Positions 34,671 to 43,082 of a stretch of DNA of 64,000 nucleotides are shown here, one piece after another. Source of the DNA: Gammaproteobacteria bacterium (lineage in GTDB: Bacteria; Pseudomonadota; Gammaproteobacteria; Ga0077536); contig JACKNH010000004.1 in the NCBI GenBank assembly GCA_024234975.1, positions 382,453-446,452 on the forward strand, in the 5' to 3' direction. The notes beneath the pieces are model-generated. The model searched no databases, had not been told where the DNA came from, and saw nothing but the letters and a program-made list of their open reading frames with translations. Both the position numbers and the translations under genes were made by a program. Every line of letters begins with the position of its first letter. Position 1 is the first letter of the stretch.

Positions 34671-35573
34671 TCAGGAATTTTCCGCGCACATCGGAAAGCC
34701 GAGAGCCGCGCGTGCATCGTAATAAGCCTGGGCAACGGCACGCGCCAGCGTGCGGACGCGAAGGATATAGCTTTGACGTTCAGTCACCGATATCGCGCGC
34801 CGGGCGTCCAGCAGGTTGAAGGTGTGGGATGCCTTGAGCATCATCTCATAGGCCGGTAGTGGCAAATTCAGGCCGATCAGCCGGCTGGATTCAGCCTCGC
34901 AGGTGTTGAACGAGTCGAACAGGCTGGCCGTATCGGCATGTTCAAAGTTGTATGCCGACATCTCCACCTCGTTCTGATGGTAAACGTCGCCATAGCTCAC
35001 GCGCCGACCGTTGCTCATGGTCCATAGCAGGTCATAGACGTTGTCCACGTTCTGCAGGTACATGGCGATTCGCTCCAGTCCGTAGGTGAGTTCGCCGGAA
35101 ACCGGGCGGCAGTCCAGGCCGCCTACCTGCTGAAAGTACGTGAACTGCGATATTTCCATGCCGTTGGCCCAGACTTCCCATCCAAGCCCCCAGGCGCCCA
35201 GCGTCGGCGATTCCCAGTTGTCTTCAACGAACCGGATATCGTGAATTTTGGTGTCTATGCCGAGTGCGGTCAGCGAGTCGAGGTACAACTGCTGAATGTC
35301 CACCGGCGAAGGCTTGAGAATCACCTGAAACTGATAGAAGTGCTGGAGGCGATTGGGATTTTCGCCATAACGGCCGTCAGTCGGGCGGCGCGATGGTTGG
35401 ACATAGGCGCAGCGCCAGGGCTCCGGACCTATGGCGCGCAGAAATGTGCCAGGATGAAAAGTACCGGCACCCATTTCCATGTCGTAGGGTTGCGCGATAA
35501 CGCATCCCCGGTCCGACCAGAATTGTTGCAAGCGAAAAATAAGTTCTTGAAATGTCTTGGGACTCTGCGCCAC
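34671..35573 (-). CDS. glyQ: Glycyl-tRNA synthetase alpha subunit
   Basis: The catalytic class II synthetase subunit, 300 residues. Family hallmarks: KTFQELIFRLQQFWSDRGC, QPYDMEMGAGTFHPGTFLRA with motif 2-type arginines, PSRRPTDGRYGENPNRLQHFYQFQVILKP and GLEWEVWANGMEI-type motif (GLGWEVWANGMEISQFTYFQ here). Leader of the minus-strand glyQ-glyS-gmhB-plsC-hemB operon; divergent from the gene at 35706. Confidence 0.98.
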   Translation of the reverse strand: MAQSPKTFQELIFRLQQFWSDRGCVIAQPYDMEMGAGTFHPGTFLRAIGPEPWRCAYVQPSRRPTDGRYGENPNRLQHFYQFQVILKPSPVDIQQLYLDSLTALGIDTKIHDIRFVEDNWESPTLGAWGLGWEVWANGMEISQFTYFQQVGGLDCRPVSGELTYGLERIAMYLQNVDNVYDLLWTMSNGRRVSYGDVYHQNEVEMSAYNFEHADTASLFDSFNTCEAESSRLIGLNLPLPAYEMMLKASHTFNLLDARRAISVTERQSYILRVRTLARAVAQAYYDARAALGFPMCAENS

Positions 35574-35705
35574 TTCTTTGACACCCGCAGTGCAATGAGC
35601 GCGCCAGTATAGTGGCTTACCTGCGCCCGCGCATCTGCTCGCATGCGGTCAAGATCGCCCCTTCCTGGCCGATAGTCTGGGGTGATTTTTCAGGCGATTC
35701 TCAAG

Positions 35706-36266
35706 ATGCAAGACCTTCATACCTCCGACACCCTGGGCTGGCGTGCGTTGATGACCGAAGCGCAGGCGGCAACCGGTATCCTGCTGGCGCCCGAGGTGGA
35801 GAGCTATCTGGTCCGTCTGCTGCGCCGTTATGTGGGCGAAGGCGCCTCCGCCGATTCGGTATTCAAGGGGCCGCTGGGAGAATTTCTACGACACCCGGGT
35901 ACGGCGCCGGCAGAAGCGGATCTGGCGGCGATCGCCGATGGTTGCCTGCTGCTGGCCGGCTTGCTGCCGGATCAGGCCATGCAACGCGCAATCCCACTCG
36001 GGTACCTGGTGGAAACCGGGCGCCATGCCTACAGGGAACAGGCCTGGCGCAGCCGCGAGACACTTTTCGATCGTCTGGAAACAGATTTCATCGACATCAT
36101 CGATCTGCTGCAGACATTGCGTAGTACTGAATTTCCGGAAGCCGAGTTGGACCGTCTCACGGCGTACCAGTTGTGGGCTGACACCGGCAGTCGCTACGCG
36201 TTCGTGGTGTTGGTAGGGCCAGGCGCCGCGCTGCCGGCACTAGAGACATCCGTCATGTTGCATTGA
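35706..36266 (+). CDS. Uncharacterised protein coupled to a hybrid histidine kinase
   Basis: A 186-residue, mostly helical, acidic protein not recognised by motif. The middle (about 75-150) is leucine and alanine rich (CLLLAGLLPDQAMQ, LETDFIDIIDLLQTLRSTEF), and there is no signal peptide or membrane segment. Its stop TGA shares a base with the ATG of the next gene (TGATG), which is strong evidence for translational coupling to the hybrid kinase. A role in that signalling pathway is inferred from this only. Confidence 0.75.
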   Translation: MQDLHTSDTLGWRALMTEAQAATGILLAPEVESYLVRLLRRYVGEGASADSVFKGPLGEFLRHPGTAPAEADLAAIADGCLLLAGLLPDQAMQRAIPLGYLVETGRHAYREQAWRSRETLFDRLETDFIDIIDLLQTLRSTEFPEAELDRLTAYQLWADTGSRYAFVVLVGPGAALPALETSVMLH

Positions 36267-39061
36267 TGGGTTCCTCCGCACGCTTGGCCGCCAGGCAGGC
36301 AGCCGATCCTGATCAGACCCAATCCAGGGACGCGCAATGGCTGTTGACTGCGCAGGTCAAGCTGCTGCTGGGAAATTCTGCCGACTCGATGATGCTTGGC
36401 ATCGTCAGCGTCGGCGCCGCTACGTTGGTCATGTGGCCCTATCTCGAGCCTCAGTGGCCGCTCTCCTGGTTCGCGTTGATGCTGGCGGCGACCATGATTC
36501 GCCAAATTGTCGCGCGGCGATTCGGCCGGGCTGAACTCACCGCCGCGCGCGCCAGGCGATATCGAACTTCGTATCTATTGGGCGTATGGATAACCGCCGC
36601 CGGGTGGGGCGTGGCGGGCACTGCGCTGTTGCCGGTGGAGTCCGTCCTGCACCAGATTTTCGCCGCCTTTATTTTTGCTGCGGTCTCCGCCGGCGCAGTG
36701 GTGGTTCATTCGGTTTTTCGCAGTGCCGCTACCGGCTACCTGCTGTTGACGCTCGCACCGCTTGCCATCGCCCAACTGCTGCAAGGCGGACAGGATGGTC
36801 AGATCATGGCGGGTATGCTGACGATCTGGGGCGCGCTGCTGGCACGAATGTCCGAGCAACAGCACAGAATGATCGTGACGACGCTGGAGTTACGTCACCG
36901 CAATGATGATCTCATCGATCGACTGACAGTGGAGAAGGCGCGTGCCGAAGGCGCCAACGCCCAATTGACCGAACAGATTGCCGTTGGCAAGCGGACCTCC
37001 AGGGAACTGTTGCGCGCCAAGGAGAAAGCTGAACGCGCGGTCCGGGCCAAGAGCGACTTCCTCGCCACCATGAGCCATGAAATCCGCACGCCCATGAATG
37101 GCGTGCTGGGGATGGCCGAACTGCTGCAGAAAACCAATCTCACCACGCAGCAACGACGATTCGTGCAGACCATCACCCGTTCAGGTGCAGCGTTGCTGGC
37201 CATCATCAATGACATCCTCGACTACTCAAAAATCGAGGCTGGCAAACTGACGTTGCATTCAACCGTATTCGACCTGCGCGTTCTGGTGGAAGACACGTTG
37301 GCGTTCTTCGCCGAGCAGGCCCACCGTAAAGGCGTATCGTTGATCTGCGATTACCCGGCCACCCGCCACAGTGCTTACCGTGGCGATCCGGACCGCGTCA
37401 GTCAGATCCTGATGAACCTGATGAGCAACTCGCTGAAGTTCACTGAGCACGGGCAGGTGGCGATCGGCGTATCGACTGTCGAGCAGAACGGGGACACCCT
37501 GGTGCGCTTCGAAGTGCGTGATTCCGGAATCGGGATCAAACCGGAGCATCAGGCCCACATCTTCGAGTCGTTCGCGCAGGCGGACGGTTCGACGACGCGC
37601 AAGTACGGCGGTACCGGGCTCGGCCTGGCGATCTGCCGCCAGCTGACCACCCTGATGGGCGGCGAAATTGGCGTCACCAGCGAGGTCGGCAAGGGCGCAT
37701 GCTTCTGGTTCACCAGTGCGCTGGAGGCGGTGGATCAGAAGCTGGTAGGTGCGACGGTGCGCCCACTGCCGGTGTTGCGTGATTCGCGTGTGCTGGTGGT
37801 GGATGCCAACAAGGCGAATTGTCAGATCCTGCGTCAGCAGCTGGCGGCATGGGGAATCAAATCGGCGGCAGCCGACACGGCCCACCAGGGCCTGCGCCTG
37901 TTGCAGTTGGCGGCGAACCAGGGCAAGCCGTTCCACGCGGTAATCATGGATCGCGAGATGCCCGGCAACGATGGCGCCCGCTTTGCCAGCAGGGTACGGC
38001 AGATGCCGGAGCTCGACGGTCTGCGGATCATCATGTTGTGCGACGTCAATCAGCTGGCCGATACCGGCCGGTGGATCGCCGCCGGCATTGATCTTTATCT
38101 CAACAAGCCGATTCGCCAACAGGAACTCGTCGAAGGGTTGAACGACGTTCTTGGCCGTGCCCATACCGATGCGGTCGCGGTGGCGGAAGACACAACGGTC
38201 GGCGCCGCCACCATGCAGCTGCGTGGACACGTCCTGCTGGTCGAGGATAACGCCGTCAACCGCGAACTTGCCGAAGCCATGTTGGGCGAACTGGGATGTA
38301 CGGCAACTACCGCGGAGAATGGACGTGACGCCGTCGAGGCCATCTGTGATTTCACGTTCGACACCGTGCAGCGGCCCTACGATCTGGTCCTGATGGACTG
38401 CCAGATGCCAGAGATGGACGGTTTTGATGCGACCCGCGCAATCCGCGAATGGGAAAAGCAGCAAGGTCGCACCACGGTGCTCCCGATTGTCGCGCTGACG
38501 GCCAATGCCATGCCTGAGGACAAGGAGTTATGTCTGACAGCGGGCATGAGCGATTACCTGGCCAAGCCATTTACCGAGCAACAACTGCGGAACATTCTGC
38601 AGCGCTGGTTACCGTTGAATGCCCAGATGGCCAAAGCCGGGCCGCAGCAGGAAACCGTAGTGCCCGTGGTGGCCCAGAGAGCGGTTTCCGCGCAGGCATC
38701 GGTTCGGCTGGATTCGGCGGCACTCGACAAAATACGCGCGCTGCAACGTGATGGCGGCGCCGATATTCTTGCCCGAGTGATTGGTATCTTCCTGAAAGAT
38801 GCGCCGCAGCTGCTCGCAAAGCTTCGCGAATCATCAGTCAATGGCGATGCCAAGGGCGTGCGCATGGCGGCGCACACGCTCAAATCCAGTTCGGCCAATC
38901 TCGGCGCCGCAGAGTTATCCGGCCAATGCCGCAAAATCGAGACAGAAGCCGCAGCAGGCAAACTCGATGGGCTGGTGACCTCGCTCGACATACTGGAATT
39001 CGAACTCGACGGCGTATGCGATGCATTGCAGGCCGTGCTGGACGAACAACTGGCGGCATGA
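36266..39061 (+). CDS. Unorthodox hybrid sensor histidine kinase (HisKA-HATPase-REC-REC-HPt)
   Basis: A 931-residue membrane sensor. About five hydrophobic segments in residues 30-200 are followed by a coiled coil (about 205-255), a HisKA domain with phospho-acceptor His271 in MSHEIRTPMNGVLGM, and a HATPase with NSLKFTEHG and GGTGLGLAI. The first receiver has Asp562 but its acidic pocket reads VVDANKAN with one acid lost; the second is canonical (VLLVEDNAVN, Asp711 in LVLMDCQMPEMDG). The C-terminal HPt has His870 in AAHTLKSSS. No response regulator is adjacent, so the target is unknown. No extracellular sensory domain is evident. Confidence 0.93.
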   Translation: MGSSARLAARQAADPDQTQSRDAQWLLTAQVKLLLGNSADSMMLGIVSVGAATLVMWPYLEPQWPLSWFALMLAATMIRQIVARRFGRAELTAARARRYRTSYLLGVWITAAGWGVAGTALLPVESVLHQIFAAFIFAAVSAGAVVVHSVFRSAATGYLLLTLAPLAIAQLLQGGQDGQIMAGMLTIWGALLARMSEQQHRMIVTTLELRHRNDDLIDRLTVEKARAEGANAQLTEQIAVGKRTSRELLRAKEKAERAVRAKSDFLATMSHEIRTPMNGVLGMAELLQKTNLTTQQRRFVQTITRSGAALLAIINDILDYSKIEAGKLTLHSTVFDLRVLVEDTLAFFAEQAHRKGVSLICDYPATRHSAYRGDPDRVSQILMNLMSNSLKFTEHGQVAIGVSTVEQNGDTLVRFEVRDSGIGIKPEHQAHIFESFAQADGSTTRKYGGTGLGLAICRQLTTLMGGEIGVTSEVGKGACFWFTSALEAVDQKLVGATVRPLPVLRDSRVLVVDANKANCQILRQQLAAWGIKSAAADTAHQGLRLLQLAANQGKPFHAVIMDREMPGNDGARFASRVRQMPELDGLRIIMLCDVNQLADTGRWIAAGIDLYLNKPIRQQELVEGLNDVLGRAHTDAVAVAEDTTVGAATMQLRGHVLLVEDNAVNRELAEAMLGELGCTATTAENGRDAVEAICDFTFDTVQRPYDLVLMDCQMPEMDGFDATRAIREWEKQQGRTTVLPIVALTANAMPEDKELCLTAGMSDYLAKPFTEQQLRNILQRWLPLNAQMAKAGPQQETVVPVVAQRAVSAQASVRLDSAALDKIRALQRDGGADILARVIGIFLKDAPQLLAKLRESSVNGDAKGVRMAAHTLKSSSANLGAAELSGQCRKIETEAAAGKLDGLVTSLDILEFELDGVCDALQAVLDEQLAA

Positions 39062-39105
39062 GAGTGGCGCCACCGGCCTGAACCAGTGGCCGGGGAGAGT
39101 GCACG

Positions 39106-40101
39106 TCAGTCGGTGACCGTGCGTACGTTCAGCGTGTTGGCGCCGGGTTCTTCGGCGGAATTCGAATACGGCGTAATCACCCAGTGAATCTCGGTGGGCG
39201 AATGGATGCCCTTCAGGTTGGCCTCGCCACACACAATGGTTTCGACCTTCTCCGCGTCGCCACCGGAATTGAGCGAATCAAGAAAAGCCGCGGAACACAG
39301 GATGCGGTCCTGGACCGGAAACGGATGCCGTAGCTCCGGAAACGCGTTGGACTGCACGCCTTCCACGCGGAACGTCACGTTCACATCATGCCCGTGAATA
39401 TCTTCGCCACCGGACGATATGGCCCAGGTTTCACCGAAATGCAGCGCCAGCCGGTAGTGGATCGGGACGTTGCTGGTGCGCAGGTTGCGCTGCTGGATAC
39501 GGTTTTCAAGTTCGATGGTCGCCACCAGCGCGGCCTGGCTGTCGCTGAAGGTTGCGAGGAACCCGTCACCGGTACTTTTGAAGAATCGGCGGTTGTGCTC
39601 GGCGAGCAGCGGTTCGGCAATCTGGGTCAACCGGCGCTTCAAGTGATAGGCCATGTGGTCGTCTTCGCTGGCCAGCGAGGACGAATGGCATAAGTCGAAG
39701 ACCAGGATTGCCTCGCGCCTTTGCGCCAGGCTGCCCGCGGGAATGACCACCGACTGGTCCCAAACCTGCTCCTCTTCCACCGGGGCAACCGGTTCAGGGA
39801 TGGTGTCTGCTTCTATGGCCCAGTCCGGCAACAGCAGAAGTACCGGCGGTATCAGCCCGATTTCGCCTTGCACCCGCAGCCATTTGCCACCCTGACGCAG
39901 CAGAACGCCGTTGCGGCTCGAATCTTCCAGGAAGCTGTGACCGTCGCGATTGACCAGCGTGAAGTGCAGACGGGAGACGCGTGGATGATCAATGACGAGA
40001 TCGCTGGCCGGATCGCGGCCAAAACGTACCTGGCGCTGCGAGAACTCGTGTTCGCTGCGCTGCTTCTGCTCGATATTCTTAAGGACTATCTTCCAGCCCA
40101 T
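39106..40101 (-). CDS. FHA domain fused to class III adenylate/guanylate cyclase
   Basis: A 331-residue protein with an N-terminal FHA domain (about 10-75: VRFGRDPASDLVIDHPRVSR, LEDSSRNGVLL) and a C-terminal cyclase domain (about 128-315). Active-site residues look complete: metal Asp136 (LVFDLCHSS) and Asp179 (KSTGDGFLATF), purine-site Lys175, and the transition-state Asn241 and Arg245 in DVNVTFR. It probably makes cAMP or a related cyclic nucleotide under control of a phosphothreonine partner. Convergent with the hybrid kinase gene, next to a 45-bp gap. Compare the reversed, degenerate fusion at 7512-8435. Confidence 0.88.
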   Translation of the reverse strand: MGWKIVLKNIEQKQRSEHEFSQRQVRFGRDPASDLVIDHPRVSRLHFTLVNRDGHSFLEDSSRNGVLLRQGGKWLRVQGEIGLIPPVLLLLPDWAIEADTIPEPVAPVEEEQVWDQSVVIPAGSLAQRREAILVFDLCHSSSLASEDDHMAYHLKRRLTQIAEPLLAEHNRRFFKSTGDGFLATFSDSQAALVATIELENRIQQRNLRTSNVPIHYRLALHFGETWAISSGGEDIHGHDVNVTFRVEGVQSNAFPELRHPFPVQDRILCSAAFLDSLNSGGDAEKVETIVCGEANLKGIHSPTEIHWVITPYSNSAEEPGANTLNVRTVTD

Positions 40102-40232
40102 TCCCGGATCCGTCCGCGTTCGCGAGATTGGAGCACTATAGCCGCGCTACGGCACGGCATACCCGTTCAACGGCGATATTGTAATCCGACCACGCCCAGA
40201 ATGGGACCGCGATCACATACCCCGGGCCACCC

Positions 40233-41111
40233 TCAACCCAGTGCTTCGGTCTTGATACGGAAAAGTGCGGAAATGTCATCGTCGCCATGGCCTTGATCCA
40301 TCAGCCGCTCATAATGTCGCATCGTCATTTCAACCGTTGGTAATGCACTGTGCTGGTCCGATGTCATGTCCCGCGCCATTTCGCGGCATATTCCCAGATC
40401 CTTGTGGTGCAGACTGAGTCGGAAACCGGGCGCAAAGCTGTCGCGGACCATGGTGGGACCGCGATGATCGAGGAACCAATTGCCTGCCGCCCCGCCGCTG
40501 ACAACCTCGATCACCTTCTCCATCGGCAGCCCGGCCGCGCGTCCGAAGGCCAGTGCTTCGCATACGCCCTGGGCGACACCGGCAACGACAATCTGATTGA
40601 CCGCTTTGGTCATCTGGCCGGCGCCATGCGGGCCCATATGGATTACGTTGGCCGCCAGATGCGTCAGGACGGGGCGGACGCGCTCCAGCACGGCCGGATC
40701 GCCCCCCACCATCATTGACAGCTTGCCGTTGCGCGCGCCTTCGACGCCGCCGCTGACCGGGGCATCGAGGAATTCGACGCCAACGGTGGCCAGTCTGGCG
40801 GCGGCGGCACGTGCGGTCTGCGCGCTGACGGTGGATGTATCTATCACAACCGTCCCGGGGCGCAGACTATCCAGCATCTGGTCGATGACCGCCAGCACGT
40901 CCACGTCGCGGGATACGGAGAGAATAATGACATCCGCCGCGGCGGCGACCGCAGCGGGGCCGTCAGCCAGCGGGAGATCCAGTTCATCGGCCCATGCCTG
41001 GATGCGTTCGCGGGTCCGGTTCCAGGCCAGAATCAACAAGCCTGCGGCATGCAGCCGCTGGGCCATGGGCCCTCCCATCCCGCCTAATCCGATTACGCCG
41101 CAGTTCTGCAT
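40233..41111 (-). CDS. NAD(P)-dependent beta-hydroxyacid dehydrogenase (3-hydroxyisobutyrate dehydrogenase family)
   Basis: A 292-residue member of the HIBADH family, which includes 3-hydroxyisobutyrate, tartronate semialdehyde and succinic semialdehyde reductases. N-terminal Rossmann GVIGLGGMGGPMA, substrate motif DAPVSGGVEGARNGKLSMMVGG (117 on), catalytic Lys169 in GAGQMTKAVNQ, and KDLGICREMA. Specificity cannot be told from the motifs. Start at ATG 41111, with a GGAGAG ribosome binding site just upstream; the in-frame TTG at 41123 is less likely. Confidence 0.9.
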   Translation of the reverse strand: MQNCGVIGLGGMGGPMAQRLHAAGLLILAWNRTRERIQAWADELDLPLADGPAAVAAAADVIILSVSRDVDVLAVIDQMLDSLRPGTVVIDTSTVSAQTARAAAARLATVGVEFLDAPVSGGVEGARNGKLSMMVGGDPAVLERVRPVLTHLAANVIHMGPHGAGQMTKAVNQIVVAGVAQGVCEALAFGRAAGLPMEKVIEVVSGGAAGNWFLDHRGPTMVRDSFAPGFRLSLHHKDLGICREMARDMTSDQHSALPTVEMTMRHYERLMDQGHGDDDISALFRIKTEALG

Positions 41112-41248
41112 CACTCTCTCCAAGGTCTGGTTTACGTACGCGCGCCACCCGCGATCACAGTCGCACTGTCATCAAACCGACGCCGTATTGCCACTTGCAT
41201 GTCATCGCATCGCACTAGTCTGCCGCCGACTGACCTGGAGGCTAGGCG

Positions 41249-42040
41249 ATGCAGCAGAAAACGGTCAAGCGGCCACGCAGATTCCGTACGGTTTTCATTT
41301 CCGATGTCCACCTCGGTTTCCGCGGTGCAAGTGCGGACGCGTTGCTCGCGTTCCTGACAACCTGCGAATGCGAGACGCTGTACATGGCGGGCGACATCAT
41401 CGATATCCACGCGTTGCGACGCAAGCGCTACTGGCCACAGGCGCACAACGACGTGCTGCGCGCGGTGCTGGACAAGGCCCGGGCAGGCACGCGCGTGGTC
41501 TACATTCCCGGCAACCACGATGAAATGTTGCGCGATTTCGTCGGCCACCGCTTCGGCAACATCGAAATCGCCGAGCAGGTGATTCATGCCACTGCCGATG
41601 GCCGCAGGTTGCTCGTGACCCATGGCGATGAGTTCGACACGGTGGTGCGCTCGGCACGCTGGCTGGGCGTACTGGGCGGACACCTTTATGGCGTACTGCT
41701 GGCATTGAATCATTGGGTGAATGTGATCCGCCGCCGGTGCGGTGCGCCGCACTGGTCACTGGCGGCGTTTTTGAAATCGCGGGTGAAGAATGCCGTCCAA
41801 TACATCTCGCGCTACGAGGAGGCAGTGGCATACGCTGCCGTCCGTGCGGGCGTTGATGGCGTGGTGTGTGGCCACATCCACCGCGCCCAGATCACCCGCT
41901 TTGAAGACATCGAATACCACAACTGCGGCGACTGGGTGGAAAGCCGTACCGCACTGGTCGAGCACCACGACGGGGCAATCGAGGTCGTGCAATGGGCCGA
42001 GCCGCTGGCAGCGGCACTACCGATACTGGCGGCGGCATGA
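41249..42040 (+). CDS. LpxH-like metallophosphoesterase
   Basis: A 263-residue calcineurin-like phosphoesterase annotated widely as UDP-2,3-diacylglucosamine diphosphatase-like. Metal-binding motifs in order: ISDVHLGFRG, GDIIDIHAL, GNHDEM, THGDEFD and GHIHRAQ. True LpxH makes lipid X in lipid A synthesis; this branch is more distant, and the pairing with a glycosyltransferase suggests a glycolipid role. GGAGG precedes the ATG. Overlaps the next gene by four bases (ATGA). Confidence 0.88.
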   Translation: MQQKTVKRPRRFRTVFISDVHLGFRGASADALLAFLTTCECETLYMAGDIIDIHALRRKRYWPQAHNDVLRAVLDKARAGTRVVYIPGNHDEMLRDFVGHRFGNIEIAEQVIHATADGRRLLVTHGDEFDTVVRSARWLGVLGGHLYGVLLALNHWVNVIRRRCGAPHWSLAAFLKSRVKNAVQYISRYEEAVAYAAVRAGVDGVVCGHIHRAQITRFEDIEYHNCGDWVESRTALVEHHDGAIEVVQWAEPLAAALPILAAA

Positions 42041-43062
42041 AGGTTGCCATCGTCACGGATGCCTGGCATCCGCAGGTCAACGGCGTCGTCCGGACATTGC
42101 AGACCACGGGTGAATGTCTGCGTGCGCGCGGACATGAGGTTCAATTCATCACGCCAACGGGTTTTCGCACGGTGCCGTGCCCGACCTATCCGTCGATACG
42201 TCTGGCGGTCATGCCGGGCGCCGGTGTCGCCAGCGCTTTGGCGTCTTTTGCCCCCGCTGCCATTCACATTGCCACGGAAGGCCCGTTGGGCATGGCGGCC
42301 AGGGCGTGGTGCCTGCGTCGTGGGCATCCCTTCACCACCTCATTTCATACGCAGTTTGCCGAGTACGTCAGGCTGCGGGCGCCGATTCCGCTCAGCTGGA
42401 CGTATGCGTGGTTACGGCGCTTTCATGGTGCCGCGGTAAGGACCCTGGTACCGACGCCCGGTCAGCGGGATCGGCTGCTGGCGCGCGGCTTCCGCAACAT
42501 CGAAGTCTGGGCGCGCGGGGTGGATACATCAGTGTTCCGCCCCCAGACTGACGTCAGTTACCCCTGGCCAGGGCCGGTGGCCTTGTACATGGGGCGGGTC
42601 GCGGTCGAGAAAAATATTGAGGCGTTTCTAGAACTGGAGATGGCGGGCAGCAAGGTCGTCATCGGCGATGGTCCGGCGCTGGCATCGCTGCAAAAGCGCT
42701 ACCCGGGAGTCCACTTCCTGGGCGCGAAGTTCGGCACTGACCTCGCCCGGCATGTTGCCGCGGCGGATGTCATGGTGTTTCCGAGCCGCACCGATACTTT
42801 CGGACTCGTATTGCTGGAAGCGATGGCGTGCGGCGTTCCGGTCGCAGCGTACCCGGTGACCGGGCCGATAGATGTCGTAGCGCACGGTCGAAGCGGCTGG
42901 ATGGACGATGACCTTGGCGCGGCGGTGCAGGGTGCGCTCGGCTTGTCGCGCCAGAACTGTGTCGATTATGCGGCGGGATATTCGTGGCAGCGCTGCACCG
43001 AGACCTTCGAGTCCTGCCTGGAACCGGTAGCAGATGCCGCACCGTTGCCTGCCCGGGCCTGA
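42037..43062 (+). CDS. Glycosyltransferase family 4 (GT-B fold)
   Basis: A 341-residue retaining glycosyltransferase. The N-terminal half starts KVAIVTDAWHPQVNGVVRTL, with TTSFHTQFAEYV; the C-terminal half has ALYMGRVAVEKNIEAFL and the nucleotide-sugar signature PSRTDTFGLVLLEAMACGVPVAAY. It resembles GDP-mannose-dependent alpha-mannosyltransferases of the PimB/MgtA group; the donor is not certain. It is co-translated with the phosphoesterase, so both probably act in the same glycolipid or lipid pathway. Confidence 0.88.
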   Translation: MKVAIVTDAWHPQVNGVVRTLQTTGECLRARGHEVQFITPTGFRTVPCPTYPSIRLAVMPGAGVASALASFAPAAIHIATEGPLGMAARAWCLRRGHPFTTSFHTQFAEYVRLRAPIPLSWTYAWLRRFHGAAVRTLVPTPGQRDRLLARGFRNIEVWARGVDTSVFRPQTDVSYPWPGPVALYMGRVAVEKNIEAFLELEMAGSKVVIGDGPALASLQKRYPGVHFLGAKFGTDLARHVAAADVMVFPSRTDTFGLVLLEAMACGVPVAAYPVTGPIDVVAHGRSGWMDDDLGAAVQGALGLSRQNCVDYAAGYSWQRCTETFESCLEPVADAAPLPARA

Positions 43063-43082
43063 TCGCGTAACTTGCCGCGCCC

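Noticed and set aside
37259..38464. Minus-strand open frame of 401 codons
   Set aside because: Antisense of the hybrid kinase; high His/Arg/Gln content typical of shadow frames.
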